Part shown: one piece after another, positions 1 to 7,154 of the stretch
How the letters are laid out: the number at the start of each line of letters is the position of its first letter
How positions within the stretch are numbered: position 1 is the first letter of the stretch
Assembly: GCA_020851795.1 (NCBI GenBank)
Contig: JADZCA010000028.1
Coordinates: 40,625-104,624 of the forward strand
Source: Planctomycetota bacterium
Lineage (GTDB): Bacteria > Planctomycetota > PLA2 > JAEUHO01
Reading direction: 5' to 3'
DNA length: 64,000 nt
Position numbers and translations under genes: made by a program
The notes under the pieces: model-generated
Told to the model about the DNA's origin: nothing
The model's database searches: none
The model's input: the letters and a program-made list of their open reading frames with translations, nothing else

Positions 1-622
1 CCGCGGCGACGCCGACGGCCGCGCGTCGCAGCGCCGTCGCGCGCCCGGTCGGGTCGGCGAGCACCCCGACGAGCGTCCCGAGCCCGAGCGCGAGCCCGCT
101 CGCCTTCTGCGACAACGCGAGCGCGGCGATCGCGCCGGCGAACGTCCAGCGCCGTCCGAGCGCCGCGGTCGCCCACAGCGCGCACAGGCCGAGCGCGGTC
201 CCTTCGCCGAGGTCGCTCAGCACGTGACCGAGCACCGGCGGCGTCGCGAGCGTGACGAGCAGCGCGAACCCCGCGAGGTGCCGGCGCCCCCGCAGCCAGA
301 GCGCGGCGACCGCCGCGAGGACGGCCGCCCCGAGGAGCGACCCCGCGAGCCGCGCGCCGCCGTACGGCACCCCGAGCGCGACCGCCGCCGCGGCGAGCGC
401 GTTCTGCGGGAGCGCGAGCGAGAGCGCGAGGTCGTGGTCGTAGTCGTCCTGCTCCCCGGCTCCGGCGAGGCGGCGGGTGGGGGCGGTCCAGTAGCCGTCG
501 TCGGGCGCCTCGAGGCCGGTCGCGTCGCGCGACGGGAGGTCGTGCGCCCACGGCGCCAGCCCCACGGCCAGCGCGGCCGCCACGAGCACGCCCACGAGCG
601 CCGCCCGCGCGACCGCGGTCAC
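1..622 (-). CDS. Polytopic membrane protein, GT-C glycosyltransferase-like (partial)
   Basis: The N-terminal 207 codons of a gene that runs off the left edge. The GTG start at 622 overlaps the stop of the upstream methyltransferase (GTGA), so the two are probably translationally coupled. The visible part has one membrane helix at residues 3-24. A soluble loop rich in Asp and Trp follows, and then several Ala/Leu/Val-rich helices from about residue 68. A short cytoplasmic N-terminus, one helix, then an acidic extracytoplasmic loop resembles the start of GT39/PMT-like enzymes that use polyprenyl-phosphate sugars, but no diagnostic motif is complete. The setting is a run of minus-strand polysaccharide genes. 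The family assignment is inference; that it is a membrane protein is clear. Confidence 0.6.
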   Translation of the reverse strand, partial: MTAVARAALVGVLVAAALAVGLAPWAHDLPSRDATGLEAPDDGYWTAPTRRLAGAGEQDDYDHDLALSLALPQNALAAAAVALGVPYGGARLAGSLLGAAVLAAVAALWLRGRRHLAGFALLVTLATPPVLGHVLSDLGEGTALGLCALWATAALGRRWTFAGAIAALALSQKASGLALGLGTLVGVLADPTGRATALRRAAVGVAA

Positions 623-1200
623 GACGCGCGTCCCGGGAGCACGGCGACGAGCTCCTTGCGGGTCTCGAGCACCTCGCGGGCCCCGTGGCGCTCGAGCAGC
701 GCCCGCAGCGTCGGCCCGTCGAAGCGCGCCGTGGAGGACGCGACCCCGGGGTCGGTGGCGCGCCGCGCGATCGCGCGCAGGAGCGGGTTGCGTGACTGCG
801 CGAGGTTGCGGTGGGGCTCGGCGAGGACGACGTGGCGACGCGCCGCGCGGCGCAGGCGCTCGACGACCGCGTCGGCGTCGGGCAGGAACTGGTAGAGGGC
901 GCCGAGCAGGAGCACGACGTCGCCCTCGGGCGGGTCCTCCCGCGCGACGTCGAGGCGCACCGCCTCGACGCCCGCGCGCGCGAGCGCGTCCACGAAGACG
1001 GGCGACACGTCCACGCCGACGTAGCGCACGCCGCGCAGCCGACGGCGGATGCCGCCGTCGCCGCAGCACACGTCCACGACGGTGCTGCCCGGCGGGACGT
1101 GCGCCGCGACGAAGCGCTCGCGCTGCGCCAGCGCGTCGCGGTAGAGGAGCGCCAGCACGCCCCGGTACACGCGCGGGTGGCGGTAGACGAGGCTCGTCAT
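619..1200 (-). CDS. Class I SAM-dependent methyltransferase
   Basis: A 193-residue protein with a Rossmann-type methyltransferase core. Motif I is VVDVCCGDGG at about residues 41-50, an acidic strand end follows (GVDVSP), and motif IV-like DVVLLLGALYQF lies near residues 94-105. The substrate cannot be read from sequence. Position between a GT2 enzyme and a membrane glycosyltransferase-like gene suggests it methylates a sugar, a lipid-linked intermediate or another small molecule of the surface-glycan pathway. Its ATG overlaps the stop of the upstream GT2 gene (ATGA), and its own stop overlaps the next start. Two adjacent cysteines in motif I are slightly unusual but tolerated in the fold. 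Confidence 0.85.
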   Translation of the reverse strand: MTSLVYRHPRVYRGVLALLYRDALAQRERFVAAHVPPGSTVVDVCCGDGGIRRRLRGVRYVGVDVSPVFVDALARAGVEAVRLDVAREDPPEGDVVLLLGALYQFLPDADAVVERLRRAARRHVVLAEPHRNLAQSRNPLLRAIARRATDPGVASSTARFDGPTLRALLERHGAREVLETRKELVAVLPGRAS

Positions 1201-1955
1201 CGCGGGGCGCGCAGCGCGCGGGCGAGCGCCGGGCGGCGCACCACGAAGCGCCCGAGCGCGGCGAGGTAGCGGCGCACGTCGCGCGCCACCTTCACCGTGG
1301 ACACCTTGTCGTGACGGCGGTGGAACTCGACGGGCAGCTCGCCCACGCGGCGCCCCGCCATCGCGTGCACGATCATCACCTCGGTGTCGAAGAACCAGCC
1401 CGCCTCACGCAGGTGCGGCAGCAGCGCGAGCAGGCTCTCGCGGCGGAAGAACTTGAAGCCCGTCTCCGTGTCGCGCAGGCGGTGGTGGAGCACCGCCCGC
1501 GAGAGGTGGCGGTAGCCGAGCGAGAGGAACGTGCGGACGTCGAAGCCCGGCGCCGTCGGCACGTAGGTGCGCACGCCGACGACGACGTCGGCCCCGCGCT
1601 CGAGCATGGCGATCGCGTCGGCGACGTAGGCGACGTCCACCTCGAGGTCGAGGTCGAGGTAGCCGCACCAGCGCCCGCGCGCGGCGCGGAAGCCGGTCGC
1701 GAGCGCGGCGCCGCGGCCGCGGTTCTCGGGGTGCACGAGGAGCCGGGGCGAGAGGTCGGCGAGCGGCGGGAGCTGCGCCTCCACCCACGCCGGCGTGCCG
1801 TCGCCGCTCCCGTCGTCGACGAAGACGAGCTCGACCCGCCGTCCCAGCGCCCGCATCGCGGCCGCGATGCGCGGCAGGCTCCCGGCGAGCACGCTCGTCT
1901 CGCGGAAGGTCGTGACGACCAGCGAGAGGTCGGGCTCCCCCGCGGCGTCAGCCAC
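1197..1955 (-). CDS. GT2 family glycosyltransferase (dolichyl-phosphate sugar synthase-like)
   Basis: 252 residues with a GT-A nucleotide-sugar fold. The protein has LSLVVTTFRE at residues 10-19, the VFVDDGSGDGT donor-binding loop at about 44-54, a metal-binding DLDLEVD near residue 100, and an ETGFKFFRR segment typical of polyprenyl-phosphate glucose/mannose synthases. It has no C-terminal membrane helices, so it is probably a soluble or peripheral cytoplasmic enzyme that charges a polyprenyl phosphate. That would supply donors to the GT-C-like membrane proteins nearby. The start overlaps the stop of the upstream aminotransferase gene by 8 nt. The exact sugar is unknown. Confidence 0.85.
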   Translation of the reverse strand: MADAAGEPDLSLVVTTFRETSVLAGSLPRIAAAMRALGRRVELVFVDDGSGDGTPAWVEAQLPPLADLSPRLLVHPENRGRGAALATGFRAARGRWCGYLDLDLEVDVAYVADAIAMLERGADVVVGVRTYVPTAPGFDVRTFLSLGYRHLSRAVLHHRLRDTETGFKFFRRESLLALLPHLREAGWFFDTEVMIVHAMAGRRVGELPVEFHRRHDKVSTVKVARDVRRYLAALGRFVVRRPALARALRAPR

Positions 1956-3093
1956 GGGCGAGGTCCCGCGCGACCGCGCGCAGCGCCGCGACCGCCTCGT
2001 CCTGCATCGCGTCGGTCATGTCCGGCCAGAGCGGCAGCGAGAGCGTGCGCGCGCCCATCTCGCAGGCGACCGGGAAGTCGGCGGGGTCCGCGCGCAGCCG
2101 CTGCCGCACGAAGGTGAGCTGCGGGAGCGCTTTCCAGTTGACCGCGACGCCCACGTCGCGCGCGGCGAACCCGGCGAGCGCGTCGTCGCGACGGTGGGCC
2201 GGCGCCCACGCCGTCTGGAGGTGGTAGGCCGAGGTCGCCTCCGGCCGCACCCACGGCCGGTCCCAGCCCGGCAGCGCGTCGACGGCCTCCTCGTAGCGCC
2301 GCGCGAGGGCCTCGCGCCGGACCCGCTGCGCGTCGAGGCGCGGGATCTGGCCGACGAGCAGGGCGGCGAGGACGTCGGGGAGGTTCGCCTTGACGCCGAG
2401 GTCCACGACGTCCCAGTGACGGTAGCCCTTCGTGCCCTGGTAACGCTCGGCCGCGCTCGCCGTCATGCCGTGCTGGCGCAGCCGCCGGGCCCGCTCGGCG
2501 AGCTCCGGGTCGCGCAGCGCCAGCGCGCCTCCCTCGCCGCAGGTCAGGTTCTTCGTCGCGTAGAAGGAGAAGGCCGCGCCGTCGGTGGCCTGTCCCGGCC
2601 GCACGCCGCGCAGCGTGCCCTCGACGCAGTGTGCCGCGTCCTCGAGGATGCGGACCCGCGGGTCGGCGAGCACCTCGCGGATCGCCTCGACGTCGGCCAT
2701 CTGCCCGTAGAGGTGCACGGGGATCACGCAGCGCGTCCGCGGCGTGCGCGCGCGCACGACGCCGGCGACGCCGAGGCAGCCGGTCTCGCGGTCCACGTCG
2801 GCGAGCACCGGCGTGGCGCCGACGTGGAGCACGGCCGTCGCCGTGGCGACGAAGGTGAACGCGGGGACGATGACCTCGTCGCCGGGGCCGATGCCGAACG
2901 CGCGCAGCGCCACCTCGAGGGCCGCGGTGCACGACGTCATGGTGAGCACGTGCGGCACGCCGAGGTAGGCGGCGAGCGACGCCTCGACCTCGCGGCAGAC
3001 GGGCCCCGTGGTCAGGAAGGTGCCGCGCAGGACGCGGGCGACGGCCTCGACGTCCTCTTCGCGCAGTGCGTGCCGGTAGAACTCGACGGCCAT
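1948..3093 (-). CDS. DegT/DnrJ/EryC1/StrS-family PLP aminotransferase
   Basis: 381 residues. These fold-type I PLP enzymes transfer an amino group from glutamate to keto-sugars bound to nucleotides. Visible motifs are PAFTFVATATAV near residue 75, LEDAAHCVEG near 155, and the PLP lysine in SFYATKNLTCGEGG at about residue 181. A C-terminal sugar-binding part contains SLPLWPDMTD. The ATG at 3093 is the start that gives the canonical family N-terminus (MAVEFYRHAL). Together with the PglF-like dehydratase at 24695 it could make a 4-amino-4,6-dideoxy-hexose, which is inference. It overlaps the downstream GT2 gene by 8 nt. Confidence 0.92.
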   Translation of the reverse strand: MAVEFYRHALREEDVEAVARVLRGTFLTTGPVCREVEASLAAYLGVPHVLTMTSCTAALEVALRAFGIGPGDEVIVPAFTFVATATAVLHVGATPVLADVDRETGCLGVAGVVRARTPRTRCVIPVHLYGQMADVEAIREVLADPRVRILEDAAHCVEGTLRGVRPGQATDGAAFSFYATKNLTCGEGGALALRDPELAERARRLRQHGMTASAAERYQGTKGYRHWDVVDLGVKANLPDVLAALLVGQIPRLDAQRVRREALARRYEEAVDALPGWDRPWVRPEATSAYHLQTAWAPAHRRDDALAGFAARDVGVAVNWKALPQLTFVRQRLRADPADFPVACEMGARTLSLPLWPDMTDAMQDEAVAALRAVARDLARG

Positions 3094-3159
3094 GGGCGGC
3101 GCATCGTCCCCGAAAGCGCCCGCGTCGGAAAGCGCGGGGACGGGCGGAGCCGTTCCCGC

Positions 3160-3209
3160 CGGCCGGGCGCCCCGGCCGACCTCGTCGGCCCGTGGGCCGT
3201 CCGGGCTCA
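3160..3209 (-). repeat. Gene-end repeat, copy A
   Basis: On the minus strand this begins with the stop codon of the 3207-5093 gene and reads TGAGCCCGGACGGCCCACGG, followed by GCCGACGAGGTCGGC, a 6-bp stem (GCCGAC/GTCGGC) with a GAG loop. The same unit lies at 32758, 45602 and 45840 (minus). It sits between two same-strand genes, so it could be a terminator, an RNA-processing element or a REP-like repeat. Confidence 0.6.
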
Positions 3210-5093
3210 GGGGCCCCGAGGGACCTCGACCCAGAACCAGTCGTGGCGGCGCGGCGGGGCGAGCGGCGAGGGGCCCTCCCGCACCGGGCGGCCTGCCACG
3301 AGGGCGCGCAGCCCGTGCTCGACCGGGCTCGCCGAGCGGAGAGGGTCGAGGCGGTGCACCACGACGGAGGCGCCCACGCCCCGCAGGAGAGCCGCGAGGC
3401 GCGCGGGGTCGCCGAGGTCGGCCTCGAGCGCGAGGCCGTTGCGCACCTCGTCGCTCGAGGTTCCCCGAGGCCCCGCGAGGCCCGCGGGCGCGCCGACGAC
3501 GAGCGCACGGCCGGGTGCGTCCTCCGCGGCGTCCCACGCGGCGACGTGCACCCGACCGTCCGCCGCGAAGTCGTGCCCGACCGGCAGCGCCCCGCCGACC
3601 GCCCACGAGGCCACGGCCGCGACACGGCCGGCCGCGCGGTCGGCGTCGCGGATCGCGAGCGCCACGAGGGCCACCCCGAGCACGGCGACCGCGGGGCGCA
3701 GGCGGGGCCACGCCGTCGCGAGGCGCGACGCGCCCACCGCCGCGGCGACCGCGGCCCACGCGAAGACGGCGTACCCGAAGCGCACGTAGGGGACGACGAG
3801 GCCCCACGCCGCCCAGGCGAGCAGGCCGCCGGCGAGCAGGCCGCTCGCCTCGCGGCGGCGTCGCCGGGTGAGGGCCGCCGGGGCCAGCGCCAGCAGCCAG
3901 ACCGGCAGCTCGAACGCGAAGGCGCCGTCGAGGGCGCCGTGCAGCGTCCCCGTCAGCGGCAGCCACGGGCCCCGCGCGAGGCCGGTCTGCTCGAGGACGG
4001 TCGTCGTCGTGGCGCGCACGACGGCGGGGTCGGCCCACCCCGACCCGAACGACCCGGCGAGCGCCGGGAACACCGGGCTCCCCGTGGTCAGGAGCGCGCG
4101 CAGGGCCCAAGGCGCGGCGACGAGCGCGGCGACGCCGCACGCGAGCGCCGTCGGACGGGCCCCGGCGCGGCGGCCGAGCCCGACGAGGAGGACGAGCGCG
4201 GTCGCGACGACGAACGCGAGGCCCGTCAGCTTCGCGTTCGCCGCGAACCCCGCGCAGAGCCCGGCCGCGAGGGCGGCGTGGCCGCCTTCGCCGCGCACGG
4301 CGCGGGCCGCGGAGGCGAGCGCGACGAAGCCGTAGAGCCCGACCCACAGGTCGATCGACGCCGTGCCCGCGAGGTCGGCGACCACGGGCGCGGCGAGCCA
4401 CAGCGTCGCGACCGCGCTGGCCGCGCGGGGGCCGACGCGGCGTCGCACTTCGGCGGACAGCGCGGCCGCGAGCGCGAGCGACGCGAGCGCGTGGAGGAGC
4501 GCGGGGCCGCCGGGCGGCGCGCCGCGCCACGACGCCAGCGCGGGCGCGACGAGCAGGTCGGCCCCCAAGCGGCCCTCGCCGTCGAGCAGACCGACGGTGG
4601 GCCCCGCGCCGTCGGCCCAGAGGCGGAACGCGGCAGGGAGGTGGTACGCGAGGGCGTCCCAGCCGGTCTCGGGCGCGCACGCCGAGAGGACCTGGAAGGC
4701 CGCGAGCACGAGCGGGGGCGCGAGCCAGCGACGACCCTCCGCGTCCGGCGCCGCGGGAAGACCGGCCGCCGCCCCCCGTCGCCCGCGCGCGACGCAAAAC
4801 CCGGCGAGCGCGCAGAGGCACGCGACGCCGCACGACGTCGAGAGGCCCGGCGCGAGCCCGCGGGTCGCGCCGAGCGCGGCGGCGGCGAACAGCGCGAGCG
4901 AGGCGGTGCCCGTCCCCAGCGCCGTCGCGTAGGCGAAGCCCTCGACGCCCCGATCGGGGACGCCGAGGCGCCGCGCGAGCCCTCGCCCGAGCAGGACGTA
5001 GCCGACGGCCAGCACGACGTAGGCCGCGAGCGCGCCCGCGACGAGCCCAGGCGGTGCGGACGAGGCGTCGGCGAGCAGCGGGACCGTCGTCAC
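3207..5093 (-). CDS. Polytopic membrane protein, GT39/ArnT-like glycosyltransferase candidate
   Basis: 628 residues with about a dozen predicted membrane helices in the first 500 residues and a soluble C-terminal domain. After the early helices come PETGWDALAYHLPAAFRLW (about residues 137-155) and a long array of Ala/Leu helices, as in GT-C enzymes that act in the periplasm on polyprenyl-phosphate sugars. The C-terminus (about 510-628) lacks helices and resembles the extracytoplasmic domain of this type. GTG at 5093 is used, overlapping the stop of the upstream 39-codon ORF. A 113-nt gap with repeat copy A separates it from the aminotransferase gene. The catalytic acidic pair was not identified with certainty, so the enzyme class is inference. 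Confidence 0.75.
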   Translation of the reverse strand: MTTVPLLADASSAPPGLVAGALAAYVVLAVGYVLLGRGLARRLGVPDRGVEGFAYATALGTGTASLALFAAAALGATRGLAPGLSTSCGVACLCALAGFCVARGRRGAAAGLPAAPDAEGRRWLAPPLVLAAFQVLSACAPETGWDALAYHLPAAFRLWADGAGPTVGLLDGEGRLGADLLVAPALASWRGAPPGGPALLHALASLALAAALSAEVRRRVGPRAASAVATLWLAAPVVADLAGTASIDLWVGLYGFVALASAARAVRGEGGHAALAAGLCAGFAANAKLTGLAFVVATALVLLVGLGRRAGARPTALACGVAALVAAPWALRALLTTGSPVFPALAGSFGSGWADPAVVRATTTTVLEQTGLARGPWLPLTGTLHGALDGAFAFELPVWLLALAPAALTRRRRREASGLLAGGLLAWAAWGLVVPYVRFGYAVFAWAAVAAAVGASRLATAWPRLRPAVAVLGVALVALAIRDADRAAGRVAAVASWAVGGALPVGHDFAADGRVHVAAWDAAEDAPGRALVVGAPAGLAGPRGTSSDEVRNGLALEADLGDPARLAALLRGVGASVVVHRLDPLRSASPVEHGLRALVAGRPVREGPSPLAPPRRHDWFWVEVPRGP

Positions 5094-5209
5094 GGTCGTC
5101 CCAGCGGGAGGACGTGGGCGCGGGCCAGCGCGTACGCGAGCAGCACGAGCAGCGCCCAGACGAGGGCGAGGCGCGGGGCCCGGGGCGACGTCGGATCGGG
5201 GTCGCTCAC
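5090..5209 (-). CDS. 39-residue single-span membrane micro-protein
   Basis: A tiny ORF from GTG 5209 to TGA 5090. It has a polar Asp/Pro-rich N-terminus (about 12 residues) and then one hydrophobic helix (LALVWALLVLLAYALA). It overlaps by 4 nt at both ends: its start overlaps the stop of the upstream GT2 gene and its stop overlaps the GTG of the downstream GT-C-like gene. This exact double overlap, the same architecture as its neighbours, is the main evidence that it is translated. It might be a small membrane partner of one of the glycosyltransferases. No family is recognised. Confidence 0.6.
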   Translation of the reverse strand: MSDPDPTSPRAPRLALVWALLVLLAYALARAHVLPLGRP

Positions 5210-6195
5210 GGGCGGGGCCCCGCGGCGGGACGGCGCGCGCGGCGGGCGAGCGCGCGCGCGAGCGGGCCGATCAGCGGGACGCGTGCGAGCGTCTTGCGGC
5301 GCCGTTTGGCGCGGTACTCCCGCCAGAGCCGTCCGTCCACGACGGCGGGATGGCGCGCGCGGGCGCGGGCGGCGACCTGCGCGGCCTCGCGCGGGTCGTG
5401 GTCGAGCAGGTCGAGCGCGAGGTCCATCGCGAGGTCGGCGAGCACCGGGGCCGCGACGTCCTCGGGCACGAGGCGCCGCGGCGGGTCGCCGCCCTCGACC
5501 GTGGCCTCGCGCAGCGCCAGCCGCGCCCGCTTGAACCCCACCGTGCGGCTCGCCTGGCCCGCGTGGACGCGGTAGCGCAGGACGACGTCGGGGACCGCGT
5601 GGGGGAGCACGCCGCGCGCGACGAGGCGCAGCCACATCCCGCGGTCGTCGGAGCCGCCGTGCGCGCGGTCCTCCGGGAACCCGCCGGCCACGACGAGGTC
5701 GGCGCGGCGCACCAGCACCTGCCCGGGCGTCGTGATCCCCAGCCGGGCCCACGCCTCGACGTAGTCGGCCGCCGGCCGGTGGCCGGGCGGCGGGGACGTC
5801 TCGCCGCCGTCGGGCGAGGGGCCCCACCACGAGAGCGCCCCGTAGACGAAGCGCGACGGGGCCTCGAGCAGCGCCGGCACCCGCACCTCGAGCGAGCGGG
5901 GCGTCAGGGCGTCGTCGTGGTCGAGGAAGGCGACGAGGTCGCCGCGGGCCGCCGCGATCCCGATGTTGCGCGCGCGTCCCACCCCGCCGTTGCGCGACGG
6001 GATCACGCGCACCGCGGGGCCGGCGAAGGACCGCGCGAGCGCGAGCGACCCGTCGCGCGAGCCGTCGTCCACGACGATCAGCTCGACCGGAGCCCACGTC
6101 TGCTCGAGCACCGAGCGCACCGCGTCGTGAAGGGTCCGCTCGCCGTCGAAGACGGGGAGGACGACCGAGACGAGGGGGCGGTGGTCGGAGGACAC
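5206..6195 (-). CDS. GT2 family glycosyltransferase
   Basis: 329 residues. The GT-A domain shows PLVSVVLPVFDGERTLHDAV at residues 7-26, VVDDGSRDGS at about 40-49, GGVGRARNIG near 70 and the metal-binding FLDHDDALTP near 90. The C-terminal part (YVEAWARLGITTPGQVLVRR, then GGSDDRGMWLRL) fits acceptor-side motifs of lipopolysaccharide-type GT2 enzymes. GTG at 6195 places the first strand at the right distance; an upstream ATG at 6218 is out of frame. It is divergent from the methyltransferase at 6246, with a 50-nt shared promoter region. It is a cytoplasmic enzyme adding a sugar to a growing surface glycan; specificity is unknown. Confidence 0.88.
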   Translation of the reverse strand: MSSDHRPLVSVVLPVFDGERTLHDAVRSVLEQTWAPVELIVVDDGSRDGSLALARSFAGPAVRVIPSRNGGVGRARNIGIAAARGDLVAFLDHDDALTPRSLEVRVPALLEAPSRFVYGALSWWGPSPDGGETSPPPGHRPAADYVEAWARLGITTPGQVLVRRADLVVAGGFPEDRAHGGSDDRGMWLRLVARGVLPHAVPDVVLRYRVHAGQASRTVGFKRARLALREATVEGGDPPRRLVPEDVAAPVLADLAMDLALDLLDHDPREAAQVAARARARHPAVVDGRLWREYRAKRRRKTLARVPLIGPLARALARRARRPAAGPRP

Positions 6196-6245
6196 GGTCG
6201 GGGCGCGCTCGCGGGCATGATAGGCGGCCGGCCCCCGGGCGCCCC
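6196..6245. promoter_or_regulatory. Divergent promoter region
   Basis: These 50 nt separate the minus-strand GT2 gene from the plus-strand methyltransferase gene. A TATCAT hexamer on the minus strand (6222-6217) and an overlapping CATGAT on the plus strand (6216-6221) could serve as -10 boxes. No clear -35 element is seen. Confidence 0.35.
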
Positions 6246-7154
6246 ATGAGCACCTACGACCGCGCGGCGATCGACCTGACCAACGAACGTTCCTCGTGGA
6301 CCCACGTGGTCCGCGCGGTCGGGCGCGAGCGCACCGTGCTCGACCTCGGCTGCTGGGACGGGCTGCTCCTCCACACGCTGCGCGCCGTGGCCGCGTGCCG
6401 CGGGGTCGGGCTCGAGCGCGACCGCGACGCCGCGGCGCGCGCACGCGCGCGGGGCCTCGAGGTCGTCGAGGGCAGCCTCGACGACCCGGCGTGGCCCGAC
6501 GCGCTCGGCGGGCGCCGCTTCGACGTCGTCGTGCTCGCCGACGTGCTCGAGCACACGGTCGAGCCCGTGCGCGTGCTGCGCGCCGTGCGCGAGCGCTGCC
6601 TCGCGCCGGGCGGCCGCGTGGTCGTGTCGGTGCCGAACATGGTGCACGGGAGCGTGCGGCTCTCGGTGCTGTCGGGCGAGATCGAGCGGCGCGACGCGGG
6701 CCTGCTCGACCGCACGCACCTGCACCTGTGGACGCGCCGCGGGCTGCTCGAGGTGGTGGGCGCCGCGGGCCTCGCCCCGACCGAGGAGCGCGTCGTCGAG
6801 CGGCCGCGCGACCCCGACGTCGTCGCGCAGGTGCTGCACCGCGGGGGCTACACCGACGCGGCGCTCGCGCGCTTCCTCGTCGAGGACCCGTCGTGCCGGG
6901 CGTTCCAGTACGTCTGGACGCTCGCGCCCGGCGTGCCCGCGCCGACGGCGGAGGGCGCCCCGCCCGCGGCGCGCGACGCGCTGCGGGCCGGCGACCGCGT
7001 CGTGCGGCGGCAGGCCCAGAAGATCCGCGCGCTCGAGGAGCGAGTCCGCGTGCTCGAGCAGCGGGGCCCGTGGCGCTTCGTGCGCTACGTCACGCTGCGG
7101 TGGCGCCAGCGCCGCGAGCGCCGCGCCGCCGAGGCCGCACGCCGCAAGCCGTGA
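6246..7154 (+). CDS. SAM-dependent methyltransferase, MetW/UbiG-like, with coiled C-terminus
   Basis: 302 residues. The class I methyltransferase core has TVLDLGCWDGLLLHTL (about residues 29-44), GVGLERD near 56, VVVLADVLEHTVEP near 98, and VVVSVPNMVHGSVRLSVLSG, which resembles sugar or quinone methyltransferases of polysaccharide clusters. Residues after about 235 form a charged, heptad-like tail (KIRALEERVRVLEQ). The substrate is unknown; modification of a glycan chain or its precursor is inferred from context. The last 65 nt overlap the 3' end of the convergent gene at 7090-9360. Confidence 0.85.
   Translation: MSTYDRAAIDLTNERSSWTHVVRAVGRERTVLDLGCWDGLLLHTLRAVAACRGVGLERDRDAAARARARGLEVVEGSLDDPAWPDALGGRRFDVVVLADVLEHTVEPVRVLRAVRERCLAPGGRVVVSVPNMVHGSVRLSVLSGEIERRDAGLLDRTHLHLWTRRGLLEVVGAAGLAPTEERVVERPRDPDVVAQVLHRGGYTDAALARFLVEDPSCRAFQYVWTLAPGVPAPTAEGAPPAARDALRAGDRVVRRQAQKIRALEERVRVLEQRGPWRFVRYVTLRWRQRRERRAAEAARRKP

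Noticed and set aside
1376..3625. Very long open frames opposite or offset to real genes across the window (for example 1376-3625, 7177-9432, 35108-40498)
   Set aside because: They translate into Arg/Pro/Ala-rich low-complexity text with no motifs and lie over genes with clear families. High GC content removes stop codons.
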